From Streptomyces caatingaensis (GTDB lineage: Bacteria > Actinomycetota > Actinomycetes > Streptomycetales > Streptomycetaceae), in contig NZ_LFXA01000002.1 of NCBI RefSeq assembly GCF_001187435.1, forward strand, positions 558,001 through 622,000: a stretch of DNA of 64,000 bases. Direction: 5' to 3'. The translations under genes were made by a program, and so were the position numbers. The notes beneath the pieces are model-generated. The model did not search any database. It was given only the letters and a program-made list of their open reading frames with translations, and was not told the origin of the DNA. Of the stretch, positions 51,605 through 62,115 are shown in pieces; positions within the stretch are counted from its first letter, which is position 1; each line of letters begins with the position of its first letter.

Positions 51605-53602
51605 ATGACAGCGACGACCGACGGCGCCGGGACGGCGCCGTCCCGAGCGGCCGCGACCGGCCGCAGCACGACCGCGCTCACCGGCCCCCCGGGGAGCGAG
51701 GCCGCCGAGCGGGCCACCGCCCGCGCGGTGGAGCACCTGTTGTCCCGCCAGGACGAGCGCGGCTGGTGGAAGGGCGACCTGGAGACGAACGTCACCATGG
51801 ACGCCGAGGACCTGCTGCTCCGTCAGTTCCTGGGCATCCAGGACGAGCGGATCACCCGCGCCACCGCCCGCTTCATCCGCGCGCAGCAGCGGCCCGACGG
51901 CACCTGGGCCACCTTCCACGGCGGCCCGGGCGAGCTGTCCACCACCATCGAGGCGTACGTGGCGCTGCGCCTGGCCGGCGACGCCCCCGAGGACGCCCAC
52001 ATGGCCGCCGCCTCGGCCTGGGTCCGCGAGCAGGGCGGGATCGCCGCCAGCCGGGTCTTCACCCGCATCTGGCTGGCCCTCTTCGGCTGGTGGCGGTGGG
52101 ACGACCTCCCCGAAATGCCGCCGGAAATCATGTACTTGCCGAAGTGGCTGCCGCTCAACATCTACGACTTCGGCTGCTGGGCCCGGCAGACCATCGTGCC
52201 GCTCACCGTCGTCGGCGCCCACCGCCCCGTGCGCCCCGCGCCGTTCGCGCTCGACGAGCTGCACACCGACCCGCGCCGGCCCAACCCGCCCCGCCCGCTG
52301 GCCTCCCCGGCCACCTGGGACGGCTTCTTCCAGCGCCTGGACAAGGTGCTGCGCGCCTACCGCAAGGTCAGCATCGGCCCGCTGCGCCGCGCGGCGATGA
52401 ACGCGGCCTCCCGCTGGATCATCGAGCGCCAGGAGAACGACGGCGCCTGGGGCGGCATCCAGCCCCCGGCGGTCTACTCCATCATCGCCCTGCACCTGCT
52501 CGGCTACGACCTGGACCACCCGGTGCTGCGCGCGGGGCTCGCGTCGCTGGACCGTTTCACCGTGTGGGACAAGACGGAGGACGGCGAGCCCGTCCGCATG
52601 GTCGAGGCGTGCCAGTCCCCGGTGTGGGACACCTGTCTGGCCACCGTCGCGCTCGCCGACGCCGGGCTGGAGCCGGACCACCCGGCGCTGGTCAAGGCGG
52701 CCGACTGGATGCTGGAGGAGCAGATCACCCGGCCCGGTGACTGGTCCGTGCGCCGTCCCGAACTCCCCTCCGGTGGCTGGGCGTTCGAGTTCCACAACGA
52801 CAACTACCCGGACATCGACGACACCGCCGAGGTGGTCCTCGCGCTCAAGCGGGTGCGCCACCCGCAGCCGCGCCGCGTCGAGGCCGCCGTCGAGCGGGCC
52901 ATGCGGTGGACCGAGGGCATGCAGTCGCGCAACGGCGCCTGGGGCGCCTTCGACGTGGACAACACCAGCCCCTTCCCCAACCGGCTGCCGTTCTGCGACT
53001 TCGGCGAGGTCATCGACCCGCCCTCCGCCGACGTGACGGCCCACGTGGTCGAGGCGCTGGCCGTCCTCGGCCGGCAGCACGGCGAGCGCGCCCGCCGCGG
53101 CATCGCCTACCTGCTGGCCGAACAGGAGGAGAACGGCGCCTGGTTCGGCCGCTGGGGCGTCAACTACCTCTACGGCACCGGCGCCGTCGTCCCCGCCCTC
53201 GTCACGGCCGGACTCCCCGTCTCCCACCCGGCCATCCGCCGCGCGGTGGGCTGGCTGGAGAGCGTCCAGAACGACGACGGCGGCTGGGGCGAGGACCTGC
53301 GCTCCTACCGCGACCGCGACTGGATCGGCCGCGGCGCCTCCACCCCCTCGCAGACCGCCTGGGCCCTGCTGGCCCTGCTGGCCGCCGGCGAGCGGGACGG
53401 CGAGGCCGTCCGGCGCGGGATCGACCACCTCGTCCGCACCCAGCGCGAGGACGGTTCGTGGGACGAGCCCTACTTCACCGGCACCGGCTTCCCCTGGGAC
53501 TTCTCCATCAACTACCACCTGTACCGCCAGGTGTTCCCGCTCACGGCCCTCGGCCGCTACCTGCACGGGGACCCCGTCGCAGCAGGTCACCTGGAGGGCT
53601 GA
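51605..53602 (+). CDS. shc: Squalene-hopene cyclase
   Basis: A 665-residue class II triterpene cyclase (HpnF). The proton-donating motif is D403-I-D405-D406 in YPDIDDTAEV. Several QW motifs are visible (QRPDGTW, QENDGAWG, QSRNGAWG, QEENGAWFG, QNDDGGWG, QREDGSWDEP). The membrane-entry segment LPKWLPLNIYDFGCWARQTIVPL lies near residue 185. It cyclises squalene to hopene at the membrane surface. AGGGGA precedes the ATG, and a 118-bp gap before it is the longest in the upper half of the operon. Confidence 0.95.
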   Translation: MTATTDGAGTAPSRAAATGRSTTALTGPPGSEAAERATARAVEHLLSRQDERGWWKGDLETNVTMDAEDLLLRQFLGIQDERITRATARFIRAQQRPDGTWATFHGGPGELSTTIEAYVALRLAGDAPEDAHMAAASAWVREQGGIAASRVFTRIWLALFGWWRWDDLPEMPPEIMYLPKWLPLNIYDFGCWARQTIVPLTVVGAHRPVRPAPFALDELHTDPRRPNPPRPLASPATWDGFFQRLDKVLRAYRKVSIGPLRRAAMNAASRWIIERQENDGAWGGIQPPAVYSIIALHLLGYDLDHPVLRAGLASLDRFTVWDKTEDGEPVRMVEACQSPVWDTCLATVALADAGLEPDHPALVKAADWMLEEQITRPGDWSVRRPELPSGGWAFEFHNDNYPDIDDTAEVVLALKRVRHPQPRRVEAAVERAMRWTEGMQSRNGAWGAFDVDNTSPFPNRLPFCDFGEVIDPPSADVTAHVVEALAVLGRQHGERARRGIAYLLAEQEENGAWFGRWGVNYLYGTGAVVPALVTAGLPVSHPAIRRAVGWLESVQNDDGGWGEDLRSYRDRDWIGRGASTPSQTAWALLALLAAGERDGEAVRRGIDHLVRTQREDGSWDEPYFTGTGFPWDFSINYHLYRQVFPLTALGRYLHGDPVAAGHLEG

Positions 53603-54258
53603 TGGACCCAGGCACGGAACCGCCGCCGGCACCGCTGCTGATCGCCTGTGCGCTCGGCATCGAACGGCTCGCCCTGCGCGGCGGGTTGCGCGGTGTCCAG
53701 GGCGCCGCGACGATCCTGCGCACCGGGATGGGCCCGCAGGCGGCGGACCGTGCCGTGACGCGCGCGCTCGGCGGGGACGGCGGCGGCGCCGCCCTCTCCG
53801 ACGCCGCGGTGATCGCCACCGGCTTCTGCGCCGGTCTCGCCCCCGGGATGCACCCGGGGGACCTCGTCGTCGCCGACGAGACCCGGGACCGCGAGGGACG
53901 CACCGACTGCGTCGGCGTGGAGCTGCTGGCGAAGGAGCTTGCACGAGCGGTACCCAGGCGAGTGATCCACACCGGGCCGCTGGTAGGTTCCGATCACGTG
54001 GTGCGCGGGGCGGAACGATCCGCCCTGCACGCCGCGGGCGCCCTGGCGGTGGACATGGAGTCCGCCGCCACGCTCAGAAGCGCCGTCCGGGCGGGCACGC
54101 GCCCGGTTGCGGCCGTCCGGGTGGTCGTGGACGCTCCAGAACATGAGCTTGTCCGGATCGGGACGCTGCGCGGAGGAATATCGGCATTCCGCGTGCTGCG
54201 CACCGTCCTGCCGGCCTTTTTTGCTTGGCACCGATCGTTGCTGCTCCCCAGGAGGTGA
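53602..54258 (+). CDS. hpnG: Hopanoid nucleosidase HpnG
   Basis: A 218-residue protein of the nucleoside phosphorylase/MTA-SAH nucleosidase superfamily. Features are GLAPGMHPGDLVVADE and the C-terminal GALAVDMESAATLRSA, in which the ME and SA residues bind ribose and base. HpnG removes adenine from adenosylhopane to give ribosylhopane. It starts at an ATG sharing a base with the shc stop (TGATG), immediately before hpnH, which makes its substrate. Confidence 0.9.
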   Translation: MDPGTEPPPAPLLIACALGIERLALRGGLRGVQGAATILRTGMGPQAADRAVTRALGGDGGGAALSDAAVIATGFCAGLAPGMHPGDLVVADETRDREGRTDCVGVELLAKELARAVPRRVIHTGPLVGSDHVVRGAERSALHAAGALAVDMESAATLRSAVRAGTRPVAAVRVVVDAPEHELVRIGTLRGGISAFRVLRTVLPAFFAWHRSLLLPRR

Positions 54259-54263
54259 GCCAG

Positions 54264-55286
54264 ATGGCAATGCCGCTCCGACAGACCATCCGCGTAGGGA
54301 CCTATCTCGCCGAACAAAGGCTGCGCAAGCGCGACAAGTTCCCCTTGATTGTCGAACTGGAACCGCTCTTCGCGTGCAACCTCAAGTGCGAGGGGTGCGG
54401 CAAGATCCAGCACCCGGCGGGCGTCCTCAAGCAGCGGATGCCCGTGGCCCAGGCCGTGGGCGCGGTCCTGGAGTCCGGCGCGCCGATGGTGTCGATCGCC
54501 GGCGGCGAACCGCTGATGCACCCCCAGATCGACGAGATCGTGCGGCAGTTGGTGGCGAGGCGGAAGTACGTCTTCCTCTGCACCAACGCCATGCTGCTCC
54601 GTAAGAAGATCGACAAATTCAAGCCCTCCCCGTACTTCGCGTTCGCGGTGCACATCGACGGCCTGCGGGAGCGGCACGACCAATCCGTCGCCAAGGAGGG
54701 CGTGTTCGACGAGGCGGTGGCGGCCATCAAGGAGGCCAAGCGGCGCGGCTTCCGGGTCACCACCAACTCGACCTTCTTCAACACCGACACCCCCCAGACC
54801 ATCATCGAGGTCCTCAACTACCTCAACGACGACCTGAAGGTGGACGAGATGATGATCTCGCCCGCCTACGCCTACGAGAAGGCCCCGGACCAGGACCACT
54901 TCCTGGGCGTCAAGGAGACCCGGGAGCTGTTCGCCAAGGCCTTCGCCGGCGGCAACCGCAAGCGCTGGAGGCTCAACCACAGTCCGCTCTTCCTGGACTT
55001 CCTGGAGGGCAAGGCCGACTTCCCCTGCACCGCGTGGGCCATCCCCAACTACTCGCTCTTCGGCTGGCAGCGGCCCTGCTACCTGATGAGCGACGGATAC
55101 GTGCCGACGTACCGGCAGCTGGTCGAGGAGACCGACTGGGACAAGTACGGCCGGGGCAAGGACCCGCGCTGCGACAACTGCATGGCGCACTGCGGCTACG
55201 AGCCCACCGCCGTCCTGGCCACCATGGGCTCCCTCAAGGAGTCGCTGCGGGCGATGCGCGAGACCGTCGCGGGAAACAAGGACTGA
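54264..55286 (+). CDS. hpnH: Adenosyl-hopene transferase HpnH (radical SAM)
   Basis: A 340-residue radical SAM enzyme. The iron-sulfur cluster motif is C38-NLK-C42-EG-C45. It is followed by VSIAGGEPLMHPQ and the HpnH-specific FAVHIDGLRERHDQSVAKEGVFDEAV; C-terminal cysteines (DPRCDNCMAHCGYEP) suggest an additional cluster or structural site. It adds a 5'-deoxyadenosyl radical to hopene, starting the C35 side chain. AGGAGGT lies 8 nt upstream of the ATG; an ATG two codons later is an alternative. Confidence 0.94.
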   Translation: MAMPLRQTIRVGTYLAEQRLRKRDKFPLIVELEPLFACNLKCEGCGKIQHPAGVLKQRMPVAQAVGAVLESGAPMVSIAGGEPLMHPQIDEIVRQLVARRKYVFLCTNAMLLRKKIDKFKPSPYFAFAVHIDGLRERHDQSVAKEGVFDEAVAAIKEAKRRGFRVTTNSTFFNTDTPQTIIEVLNYLNDDLKVDEMMISPAYAYEKAPDQDHFLGVKETRELFAKAFAGGNRKRWRLNHSPLFLDFLEGKADFPCTAWAIPNYSLFGWQRPCYLMSDGYVPTYRQLVEETDWDKYGRGKDPRCDNCMAHCGYEPTAVLATMGSLKESLRAMRETVAGNKD

Positions 55287-55292
55287 CGGGCC

Positions 55293-56459
55293 ATGTCCCT
55301 CGTGGAACCAGTGGTGTTGGGGGTGCCGTCCGTCCCGGCCAAGCTCGCCGACCGCAGGGTCAGCCGGCGGATCCAGGTCGGGTCGGTGCCCGTCGGCGGG
55401 GGCGCGCCGGTGTCCGTGCAGTCCATGACGACGACGCGGACGTCGGACATCGGCGCGACGTTGCAGCAGATCGCGGAGCTGACGGCGTCGGGCTGCCAGA
55501 TCGTGCGGGTGGCGTGTCCGACGCAGGACGACGCGGACGCGCTGAAGGTGATCGCGGCGAAGTCGCAGATCCCGGTGATCGCGGACATCCACTTCCAGCC
55601 GAAGTACGTGTTCGCGGCGATCGACGCGGGCTGCGCGGCGGTCCGGGTGAACCCGGGGAACATCAAGCAGTTCGACGACAAGGTCAAGGAGATCGCGAAG
55701 GCGGCCTCCGAGGCCGGCACCCCGATCCGCATCGGCGTGAACGCCGGCTCCCTCGACAAGCGCCTGCTGCGGAAGTACGGCAAGGCCACCCCGGAGGCCC
55801 TCGTCGAGTCGGCGCTGTGGGAGGCGTCGCTCTTCGAGGAGCACGGCTTCCGCGACATCAAGATCTCGGTCAAGCACAACGACCCGGTCGTGATGGTCAA
55901 CGCCTACCGCCAGCTCGCCGCCCGGTGCGACTACCCGCTGCACCTGGGCGTCACCGAGGCCGGACCGGCGTTCCAGGGGACGATCAAGTCGGCCGTGGCG
56001 TTCGGGGCGTTGCTGTCGGAGGGCATCGGCGACACCATCCGCGTCTCGCTCTCCGCCCCGCCGGCGGAGGAGGTCAAGGTCGGCATCCAGATCCTGGAGT
56101 CGCTCAACCTCCGCCAGCGCCGCCTGGAGATCGTCTCCTGCCCGTCCTGCGGCCGCGCCCAGGTGGACGTCTACAAGCTGGCCGACGAGGTCACCGCCGG
56201 GCTGGAGGGCATGGAGGTGCCGCTGCGCGTGGCCGTCATGGGCTGCGTCGTCAACGGCCCGGGCGAGGCGCGCGAGGCGGACCTCGGGGTGGCCTCGGGC
56301 AACGGCAAGGGGCAGATCTTCGTGAAGGGCGAGGTCATCAAGACCGTCCCCGAATCGAAGATCGTCGAGACCCTCATCGAGGAGGCGCAGAAGCTGGCCG
56401 CGCGCCTGGAGAAGGACGGCGTCGCCTCCGGTGAACCCGCCGTCACCGTGGCCCCGTAG
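55293..56459 (+). CDS. ispG: 4-hydroxy-3-methylbut-2-enyl-diphosphate synthase (flavodoxin)
   Basis: A 388-residue IspG/GcpE of the MEP pathway, converting MEcPP to HMBPP. The TIM-barrel part starts [26 protein letters not shown], and the 4Fe-4S ligands are in SCPSCGR and [11 protein letters not shown]. It lies 7 bp after hpnH, so isoprenoid precursor supply is co-expressed with hopanoid synthesis. Streptomyces genomes usually hold another ispG elsewhere; whether one exists here cannot be seen. Confidence 0.95.
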   Translation: MSLVEPVVLGVPSVPAKLADRRVSRRIQVGSVPVGGGAPVSVQSMTTTRTSDIGATLQQIAELTASGCQIVRVACPTQDDADALKVIAAKSQIPVIADIHFQPKYVFAAIDAGCAAVRVNPGNIKQFDDKVKEIAKAASEAGTPIRIGVNAGSLDKRLLRKYGKATPEALVESALWEASLFEEHGFRDIKISVKHNDPVVMVNAYRQLAARCDYPLHLGVTEAGPAFQGTIKSAVAFGALLSEGIGDTIRVSLSAPPAEEVKVGIQILESLNLRQRRLEIVSCPSCGRAQVDVYKLADEVTAGLEGMEVPLRVAVMGCVVNGPGEAREADLGVASGNGKGQIFVKGEVIKTVPESKIVETLIEEAQKLAARLEKDGVASGEPAVTVAP

Positions 56460-56516
56460 CGGGTCCTGAACACAGCCCGACAGAGCAAGGCCGACGGAGC
56501 CCAGGAGGGGGCCGGA

Positions 56517-58433
56517 GTGTCGTTACTGGAGAACATCCGCGGTCCGCGCGACGTGAAAGCGCTGGCCGCCGAGGAACTCGACGAACTCGCCGAGGAGATC
56601 CGCCACTTCCTGATCCACGCCGTGGCGCGGACCGGTGGCCACCTCGGCCCCAACCTGGGCGTGGTCGAGCTGACCATCGCCCTGCACCGCACCTTCGACT
56701 CGCCCTCCGACCGGATCCTGTGGGACACCGGACACCAGTCCTACGTCCACAAGCTCCTGACGGGGCGTCAGGACTTCTCCAAGCTCCGCAGCAAGGGCGG
56801 GCTCTCGGGCTACCCCTCGCGGGAGGAGTCCGAGCACGACGTCATCGAGAACAGCCACGCCTCGACCGTCCTCGGCTGGGCCGACGGCCTGGCCAAGGCC
56901 AACCAGGTGCTCGGCCACTGGAACCGGCACGTCGTCGCCGTCATCGGCGACGGCGCCCTCACCGGCGGCATGGCCTGGGAGGCGCTCAACAACATCGCCG
57001 CCGCCAAGGACCGGCAGCTGATCATCGTCGTCAACGACAACGAGCGCAGCTACGCGCCCACCATCGGCGGCCTCGCCAACCACCTGGCCACCCTGCGCAC
57101 CACCGACGGCTACGAGCGCTTCCTCGCCCGGAGCAAGGACGCCGTCCAGCGGCTGCCGCTGCTGGGCAAGCCCCTCTACGAGTCGCTGCACGGCGCGAAG
57201 AAGGGCTTCAAGGACGCCTTCGCCCCGCAGGGCATGTTCGAGGACCTGGGGCTCAAGTACGTCGGCCCGATAGACGGGCACGACGTGGCCGCCGTCGAGT
57301 CGGCGCTGCGCCGGGCCAAGCGCTTCCACGGGCCGGTGCTGGTGCACTGCCGCACCGAGAAGGGCCGGGGCTACAAGCCCGCGCTGGACGACGACGCGGA
57401 CCGCTTCCACACCGTCGGCGTGATGAACTCGCTGACCGGGGAGCCGCTCACGCCCTCCACGGGCACCTCCTGGACCTCGGTGTTCGGCGACGAGATGGTG
57501 CGCATCGGCGCGGAGCGGCCGGACGTCGTGGCGCTGACCGCCGCGATGCTGCACCCGGTGGGCCTCACCAAGTTCGCCGAGGCGTATCCGGAGCGGGTCT
57601 GGGACGTGGGCATCGCCGAGCAGCACGCGGCGGTGTCGGCGGCCGGCCTGGCGACGGGCGGGCTGCACCCGGTCTTCGCCGTCTACGCGACCTTCCTCAA
57701 CCGGGCGTTCGACCAGGTCCTGATGGACGTGGCGCTGCACAAGTGCGGCGTCACCTTCGTCCTCGACCGGGCCGGCGTCACCGGTACGGACGGGCCCAGC
57801 CACAACGGCATGTGGGACATGTCGATCCTCCAGGTCGTCCCCGGCCTGCGGATCGCCGCCCCGCGCGACGCGACCCGGCTGCGCGCGCAGCTCCGCGAGG
57901 CCGTGGACGTCTCCGACGCCCCCACGGTCGTACGGTTCCCCAAGGCGACCGTCGGCGAGGACGTCCCGGCCGTGGACCGGGTCGGCGGCATGGACGTCCT
58001 CGTGCGCGCCGACGAGCCGGACGTGCTGCTGGTCGCCGTCGGCACCATGGCCGAAGCCGCCCTGGAGGCGGCCTCGTTGCTGCGGGCGCGCGGCACCGGC
58101 TGCACCGTCGTGGACCCGTGCTGGGTCAAGCCGGTCGACCCGGAGCTGCCCCGGCTCGCCGCCGGGCACCGGATGGTGGCCGTCGTCGAGGACAACAGCC
58201 GTACGGGCGGCGTCGGCTGGGCCGTCGCGCAGGCGCTGCGCGACGCGGACGTGGACCTGCCGGTGGAGGCGATGGGCATCCCCGAGCAGTTCCTGCCGCA
58301 CGCCAAGCGCGGCGAGGTCCTGGCGGACCTGGGGCTCACCCCCGCCGAGATCGCCGGCCGGATCAGCGCGGTCCTGGCCCGTAGGAAGGGCGGGGGCGCC
58401 GCCGTCCCCGCATGTGAGGAGAACCACGCATGA
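56517..58433 (+). CDS. dxs: 1-deoxy-D-xylulose-5-phosphate synthase
   Basis: A 638-residue thiamine-diphosphate enzyme, the entry step of the MEP pathway (pyruvate + glyceraldehyde-3-phosphate). TPP-binding is [18 protein letters not shown] with the downstream NDNERSYAP. The catalytic Glu is in [15 protein letters not shown] and the transketolase C-domain starts near 500. The GTG at 56517 follows AGGAGGGGG. It is probably a second dxs dedicated to this operon, an inference from the context. Confidence 0.95.
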   Translation: MSLLENIRGPRDVKALAAEELDELAEEIRHFLIHAVARTGGHLGPNLGVVELTIALHRTFDSPSDRILWDTGHQSYVHKLLTGRQDFSKLRSKGGLSGYPSREESEHDVIENSHASTVLGWADGLAKANQVLGHWNRHVVAVIGDGALTGGMAWEALNNIAAAKDRQLIIVVNDNERSYAPTIGGLANHLATLRTTDGYERFLARSKDAVQRLPLLGKPLYESLHGAKKGFKDAFAPQGMFEDLGLKYVGPIDGHDVAAVESALRRAKRFHGPVLVHCRTEKGRGYKPALDDDADRFHTVGVMNSLTGEPLTPSTGTSWTSVFGDEMVRIGAERPDVVALTAAMLHPVGLTKFAEAYPERVWDVGIAEQHAAVSAAGLATGGLHPVFAVYATFLNRAFDQVLMDVALHKCGVTFVLDRAGVTGTDGPSHNGMWDMSILQVVPGLRIAAPRDATRLRAQLREAVDVSDAPTVVRFPKATVGEDVPAVDRVGGMDVLVRADEPDVLLVAVGTMAEAALEAASLLRARGTGCTVVDPCWVKPVDPELPRLAAGHRMVAVVEDNSRTGGVGWAVAQALRDADVDLPVEAMGIPEQFLPHAKRGEVLADLGLTPAEIAGRISAVLARRKGGGAAVPACEENHA

Positions 58434-59842
58434 CCGTCGACGACACGACGGCCGACGAGACCAAGGGCTTCGACCTCGCCCGGCTGCTGGCCGAGCGCGG
58501 CGGCGAACGGTACGAGCTGCACGCCCGGCACCTCAACCACCAACTGCCGCGCATGCTGCACACGATCGGCTTCGACAAGGTCTACGAGCGGGCCGAGGGC
58601 GCCTACTTCTGGGACGCCGACGGGCAGGACTACCTCGACATGCTCGCCGGCTTCGGGGTGATGGGCGTCGGCCGGCACCACCCGGTCGTCCGCAAGGCGC
58701 TGCACGACGTGCTGGACGCCTCGCTGGCCGACCTGACCCGCTTCGACTGCCAGCCGCTGCCCGGCCTCCTCGCCGAGAGACTGCTGGCCCACACGCCGCA
58801 CCTGGACCGGGTGTTCTTCGGCAACAGCGGGACGGAGGCGGTGGAGACCGCGCTGAAGTTCGCCCGCTACGCCACGGGGAAGCCGCGCGTGCTGTACTGC
58901 GTGCACGCCTTCCACGGGCTGACCACCGGGTCGCTCTCCGTCAACGGCGAGGACGGCTTCCGCGACGGCTTCGCCCCGCTGCTGCCGGACACCGCCGTCC
59001 CGCTCGGCGATCTGGAGGCGCTGGAACGGGAGTTGCGGCGGGGGGACGTCGCGGCGCTCATCGTCGAACCGGTCCAGGGCAAGGGCGTCCACGAGGCGCC
59101 GCCCGGCTATCTGCGCGCCGCGCAGGAGCTGCTGCACCGGCACAAGGCGCTGCTCATCGCCGACGAGGTGCAGACGGGCCTCGGGCGCACCGGGGAGTTC
59201 TTCGCCTACCAGCACGAGAGCGGTGTCGAGCCGGACCTGGTGTGCGTGGCCAAGACGCTCTCCGGCGGCTACGTGCCGGTCGGGGCCACGCTCGGCAAGG
59301 ACTGGATCTTCAAGAAGGTCTACTCGTCCATGGACCGGGTCCTCGTCCACTCCGCGAGCTTCGGCTCCAACGCACAGGCGATGGCGGCGGGGCTCGCGGT
59401 GCTGGCCGTCATGGAGGACGAGCGGCTCGTCGAGAACGCCCGGGTCACCGGCGACCTGCTGCGCTCCAGGCTCGCGGCGCTGGTCGACAAGTACGAGCTG
59501 CTGCACGACGTGCGCGGCCGGGGGCTGATGATCGGCATCGAGTTCGGGAAGCCCAGGTCGCTGGGGCTGCGCGGCCGCTGGACGATGCTCCAGGCCGCCC
59601 GCAAGGGGCTGTTCGCGCAGATGGTGGTGGTGCCGCTGCTGCAGAAGCACCGCATCCTCACCCAGGTCTCGGGCGACCACCTGGAGGTGATCAAGCTGAT
59701 CCCGCCGCTGGTCGTGGGGGAGAGGGAGGTCGACCGCTTCGTGGACGCCTTCACCGCCGTCATGGACGACGCGCACGGGGGCGGCTCGCTGATGTGGGAC
59801 TTCGGGCGGACGCTGGTCAAGCAGGCCGTGGCCAACCGGTGA
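58430..59842 (+). CDS. hpnO: Aminobacteriohopanetriol-forming aminotransferase HpnO
   Basis: A 470-residue class III PLP aminotransferase. The lysine is in [15 protein letters not shown], the cofactor Asp in [15 protein letters not shown], and the phosphate-binding region is [18 protein letters not shown]. In hopanoid operons this gene (HpnO) aminates the ribosylhopane-derived aldehyde to aminobacteriohopanetriol. Position last in the operon and ATGA overlap with dxs fit that role. Acetylornithine-like activity is the alternative. Confidence 0.9.
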   Translation: MTVDDTTADETKGFDLARLLAERGGERYELHARHLNHQLPRMLHTIGFDKVYERAEGAYFWDADGQDYLDMLAGFGVMGVGRHHPVVRKALHDVLDASLADLTRFDCQPLPGLLAERLLAHTPHLDRVFFGNSGTEAVETALKFARYATGKPRVLYCVHAFHGLTTGSLSVNGEDGFRDGFAPLLPDTAVPLGDLEALERELRRGDVAALIVEPVQGKGVHEAPPGYLRAAQELLHRHKALLIADEVQTGLGRTGEFFAYQHESGVEPDLVCVAKTLSGGYVPVGATLGKDWIFKKVYSSMDRVLVHSASFGSNAQAMAAGLAVLAVMEDERLVENARVTGDLLRSRLAALVDKYELLHDVRGRGLMIGIEFGKPRSLGLRGRWTMLQAARKGLFAQMVVVPLLQKHRILTQVSGDHLEVIKLIPPLVVGEREVDRFVDAFTAVMDDAHGGGSLMWDFGRTLVKQAVANR

Positions 59843-59846
59843 GGCG

Positions 59847-59882
59847 GGCCGGGGACCGCGGCCGGCGCGGCGGTCCCCGGCC
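59847..59882. terminator. Terminator after the hopanoid operon
   Basis: GGCCGGGGACCGC (59847-59859) pairs perfectly over 13 bp with 59870-59882, loop 10 nt. It lies in the 46-bp gap between convergent genes and could act in both directions. Confidence 0.8.
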
Positions 59883-59888
59883 GGTGCG

Positions 59889-60683
59889 TCAGCCCGTCAG
59901 CAGGAGGCCGTGCAGCCGCTCCCGGGTCGCGTCGGTGAGGCCCAGTCCCTCCGCGAGGTAGCGCTCGGTCGAGCCCCACCGCTCGTCGAGGGCGTCGAAC
60001 GCGGCGGCGAGGTAGCCGGCGCGGGCCTCGAAGAGGGGGGACAGCAGCTCCAGGACCTCGGGGGAGGTCTCGGCCGAGCGCTGCAGCCGGTAGCGGCGGT
60101 GCGGGGCGTTGGACTCCAGGTAGTCCGCCTCGACGGCGTCCCGCGGCACGCCCAGCGCCAGCAGCGTCACCGCGATCGCCAGGCCCGCGCGGTCCTTGCC
60201 CGCCGCGCAGTGCATCAGCGCGGGCACCGCGCCCTCGGCCAGGGTGTGCACGACCCTGCTGTGCTCCGCCGTCCTGCCCGTGATCATCGCCCGGTAGGTG
60301 TTCTCCATCCGGGCCGCGGCCCGGCCCTCGCCCAGGGCCGTGCGCAGCAGCTCCGGGCCGCCCTCGCGGACCATGCGCCAGAACTCCGTGCCGTCCGCCG
60401 GGTCCGTCATCGGGATGTTGAGGTTCCGGACACCCGGCAGCGCGACGTCCGGGCCCTCCTGGGCGATGTCGCCCGCGTTGCGGAAGTCCAGGACGGTGTG
60501 CAGGCCCAGCGAGTGGAGGTAGGCCGCGTCCTCCTCGGTGGCATGGGCGAGATGGCCGCTGCGGAACAGGGCGCCGGGCCTGACCCGTCGCCCGTCCGCG
60601 GCCGGCAGGCCGCCCAGGTCGCGGAAGTTGAGGACGTTGGCCAGCAGGGGCTCGGCGGCGTGGACCTGCGGCGTCTGGGTCAC
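59889..60683 (-). CDS. Tyrosine/serine protein phosphatase (Y_phosphatase3 type)
   Basis: A 264-residue member of the MptpB-like tyrosine phosphatases. The phosphate-binding loop is HCAAGKDRAG (C-x5-R). The N-terminal NFRDLGGLPAADGRRVRPGALFRSGHL is the family hallmark, and AEADYLESN follows. It may dephosphorylate proteins or phosphoinositides. The GTG start at 60683 has GGAGA four nt upstream. Its 5' leader carries a 9-bp direct repeat. Confidence 0.88.
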   Translation of the reverse strand: MTQTPQVHAAEPLLANVLNFRDLGGLPAADGRRVRPGALFRSGHLAHATEEDAAYLHSLGLHTVLDFRNAGDIAQEGPDVALPGVRNLNIPMTDPADGTEFWRMVREGGPELLRTALGEGRAAARMENTYRAMITGRTAEHSRVVHTLAEGAVPALMHCAAGKDRAGLAIAVTLLALGVPRDAVEADYLESNAPHRRYRLQRSAETSPEVLELLSPLFEARAGYLAAAFDALDERWGSTERYLAEGLGLTDATRERLHGLLLTG

Positions 60684-60695
60684 GGGCTCTCCTTC

Positions 60696-60725
60696 GTTCT
60701 CGTCTTCGTTCTCGTCGTTCTCGTC
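60696..60725 (-). repeat. Three copies of a 9-bp repeat in the phosphatase leader
   Basis: On the plus strand GTTCTCGTC occurs at 60696, 60708 and 60717; on the coding strand this is GACGAGAAC. It lies 13-42 nt upstream of the phosphatase GTG. Confidence 0.55.
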
Positions 60726-60865
60726 CTGCGGTTGAACGGACCATACGCCGATGGGCGGTGGCCTATTCCGAGCGGTGCTCTCTTTTCGGGGTGGGATACA
60801 TCACGGCCCGTCAACCCCTGGTTACGGTGGCGTAGGTCACTCGCGAGCAGGAATGATGTGCTGAC

Positions 60866-61663
60866 GTGGCAGACGATTCGAAATCATTGGGCAAGAACGC
60901 GATCGGGTCGTACGCAGCCGTCGGGGACAGCTTCACCGAGGGCGTCGGCGATCCGGGGCCCGGCGACTCGTTCATCGGCTGGGCCGACCGACTGGCCGTA
61001 CTCCTCGCCGACGCGGACGAGCGGGAGGAAGGCGCCTTCCGGTACGCCAACCTGGCGGTGCGCGGCAAGCTCCTCGACCAGGTCGTCGAGGAGCAGGTGC
61101 CGCGGGCGAAGGAGCTGGGGCCGGACCTGGTCACGTTCTGCGCGGGGGGCAACGACATCCTGCGGCCGGGGTCGGATCCGGACGACGTGGCCGAGCGGTA
61201 CGAGGCCGCTGTCGCGGATCTCGTGGCGTCCGTGGGGACGGTGCTGGTGTGCACCGGGTTCGACACGCGGGGGATGCCGGTCTTCAAGCATCTGCGGGGC
61301 AAGATCGCGACGTATACGGCGCATGTGCGGGCCATCGCGGACCGGCACGGGTGTCCCGTGCTCGACCTGTGGTCGCTGCGGGCCGTGCAGGACCGGCGGG
61401 CCTGGAGCGAGGACCGGCTGCATCTGTCGGCCGACGGGCACACGCGGGTCGCCCTGCGGGCGGCGCAGGTGCTGGGGCTGAGCGTGCCGGCCGATCCGGA
61501 CCAGCCGTGGCCGGCGGAGGATCCGCGGACGCCGGCGGAGGTGCGGCGGGACAACATCCACTGGGCTCGGGAGCATCTCGTGCCGTGGATCGGGCGGCGG
61601 CTTCGGGGGGAGTCGTCCGGGGACAACGTCGAGCCGAAGCGGCCGGATCTTCTGCCGCTGTAG
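60866..61663 (+). CDS. SGNH/GDSL-type esterase
   Basis: A 265-residue cytoplasmic SGNH hydrolase. Block I is YAAVGDSFTEGVGD (Ser), block III CAGGNDIL (Asn), and block V DRLHLSADGHTRVA (Asp and His). There is no signal peptide. It would hydrolyse an ester, thioester or similar; the substrate is unknown. The GTG at 60866 starts directly on a family-typical N-terminus and lacks a strong Shine-Dalgarno. Confidence 0.88.
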   Translation: MADDSKSLGKNAIGSYAAVGDSFTEGVGDPGPGDSFIGWADRLAVLLADADEREEGAFRYANLAVRGKLLDQVVEEQVPRAKELGPDLVTFCAGGNDILRPGSDPDDVAERYEAAVADLVASVGTVLVCTGFDTRGMPVFKHLRGKIATYTAHVRAIADRHGCPVLDLWSLRAVQDRRAWSEDRLHLSADGHTRVALRAAQVLGLSVPADPDQPWPAEDPRTPAEVRRDNIHWAREHLVPWIGRRLRGESSGDNVEPKRPDLLPL

Positions 61664-61858
61664 CCCTTCCTCCTCCCCGCCCCGCCCTTTCCCCGTTTCC
61701 CAGGGGCTCCGCCCCTCCCCCCGGGCCGCGCCCGGCGCGGGGGCGGGAGACGCGCTCGGCGCGGGGGTGTGGGGGTGCGCTCCGCGCGGGGGTGCGGGGG
61801 GAGGGCGGGGTGCGCTTCGCGCGGGGCCTACGGGAGCGCGGGGGGCCGAGCCCCCGCA

Positions 61859-61931
61859 CCGCGGGGCGGGGCTTCGCCCCTGCGCCCCACCGGGGGCTTC
61901 GCCCCCTGGTCCCCGGATCGGGGCTTCGCCC
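61859..61931. repeat. 73-bp direct repeat, copy 1
   Basis: Identical to 62043-62115 at 72 of 73 positions (difference T at 61910, A at 62094). Offset is 184 bp. It contains three GGGGCTTCGCCCC-type palindromes. Confidence 0.85.
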
Positions 61932-62042
61932 GGTGCGGTCCACCGGGGCTGCGCCCTCGGGGGGCCTGACCGAGGCTGCGCTCCTTGGGCCTGCGACCAG
62001 GGCTCCGCAGTCTGGATCCAGAAGCTGGGGCGGATCCCGGCG

Positions 62043-62115
62043 CCGCGGGGCGGGGCTTCGCCCCTGCGCCCCACCGGGGGCTTCGCCCCCTGGACCCCGG
62101 ATCGGGGCTTCGCCC
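62043..62115. repeat. 73-bp direct repeat, copy 2
   Basis: Second copy of the repeat at 61859-61931. A weaker repeat links 61941-61975 with 62251-62285 (CCGGGGCTGCGCCCTCGGGG core), so the block seems to have grown by several duplications. Confidence 0.85.
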
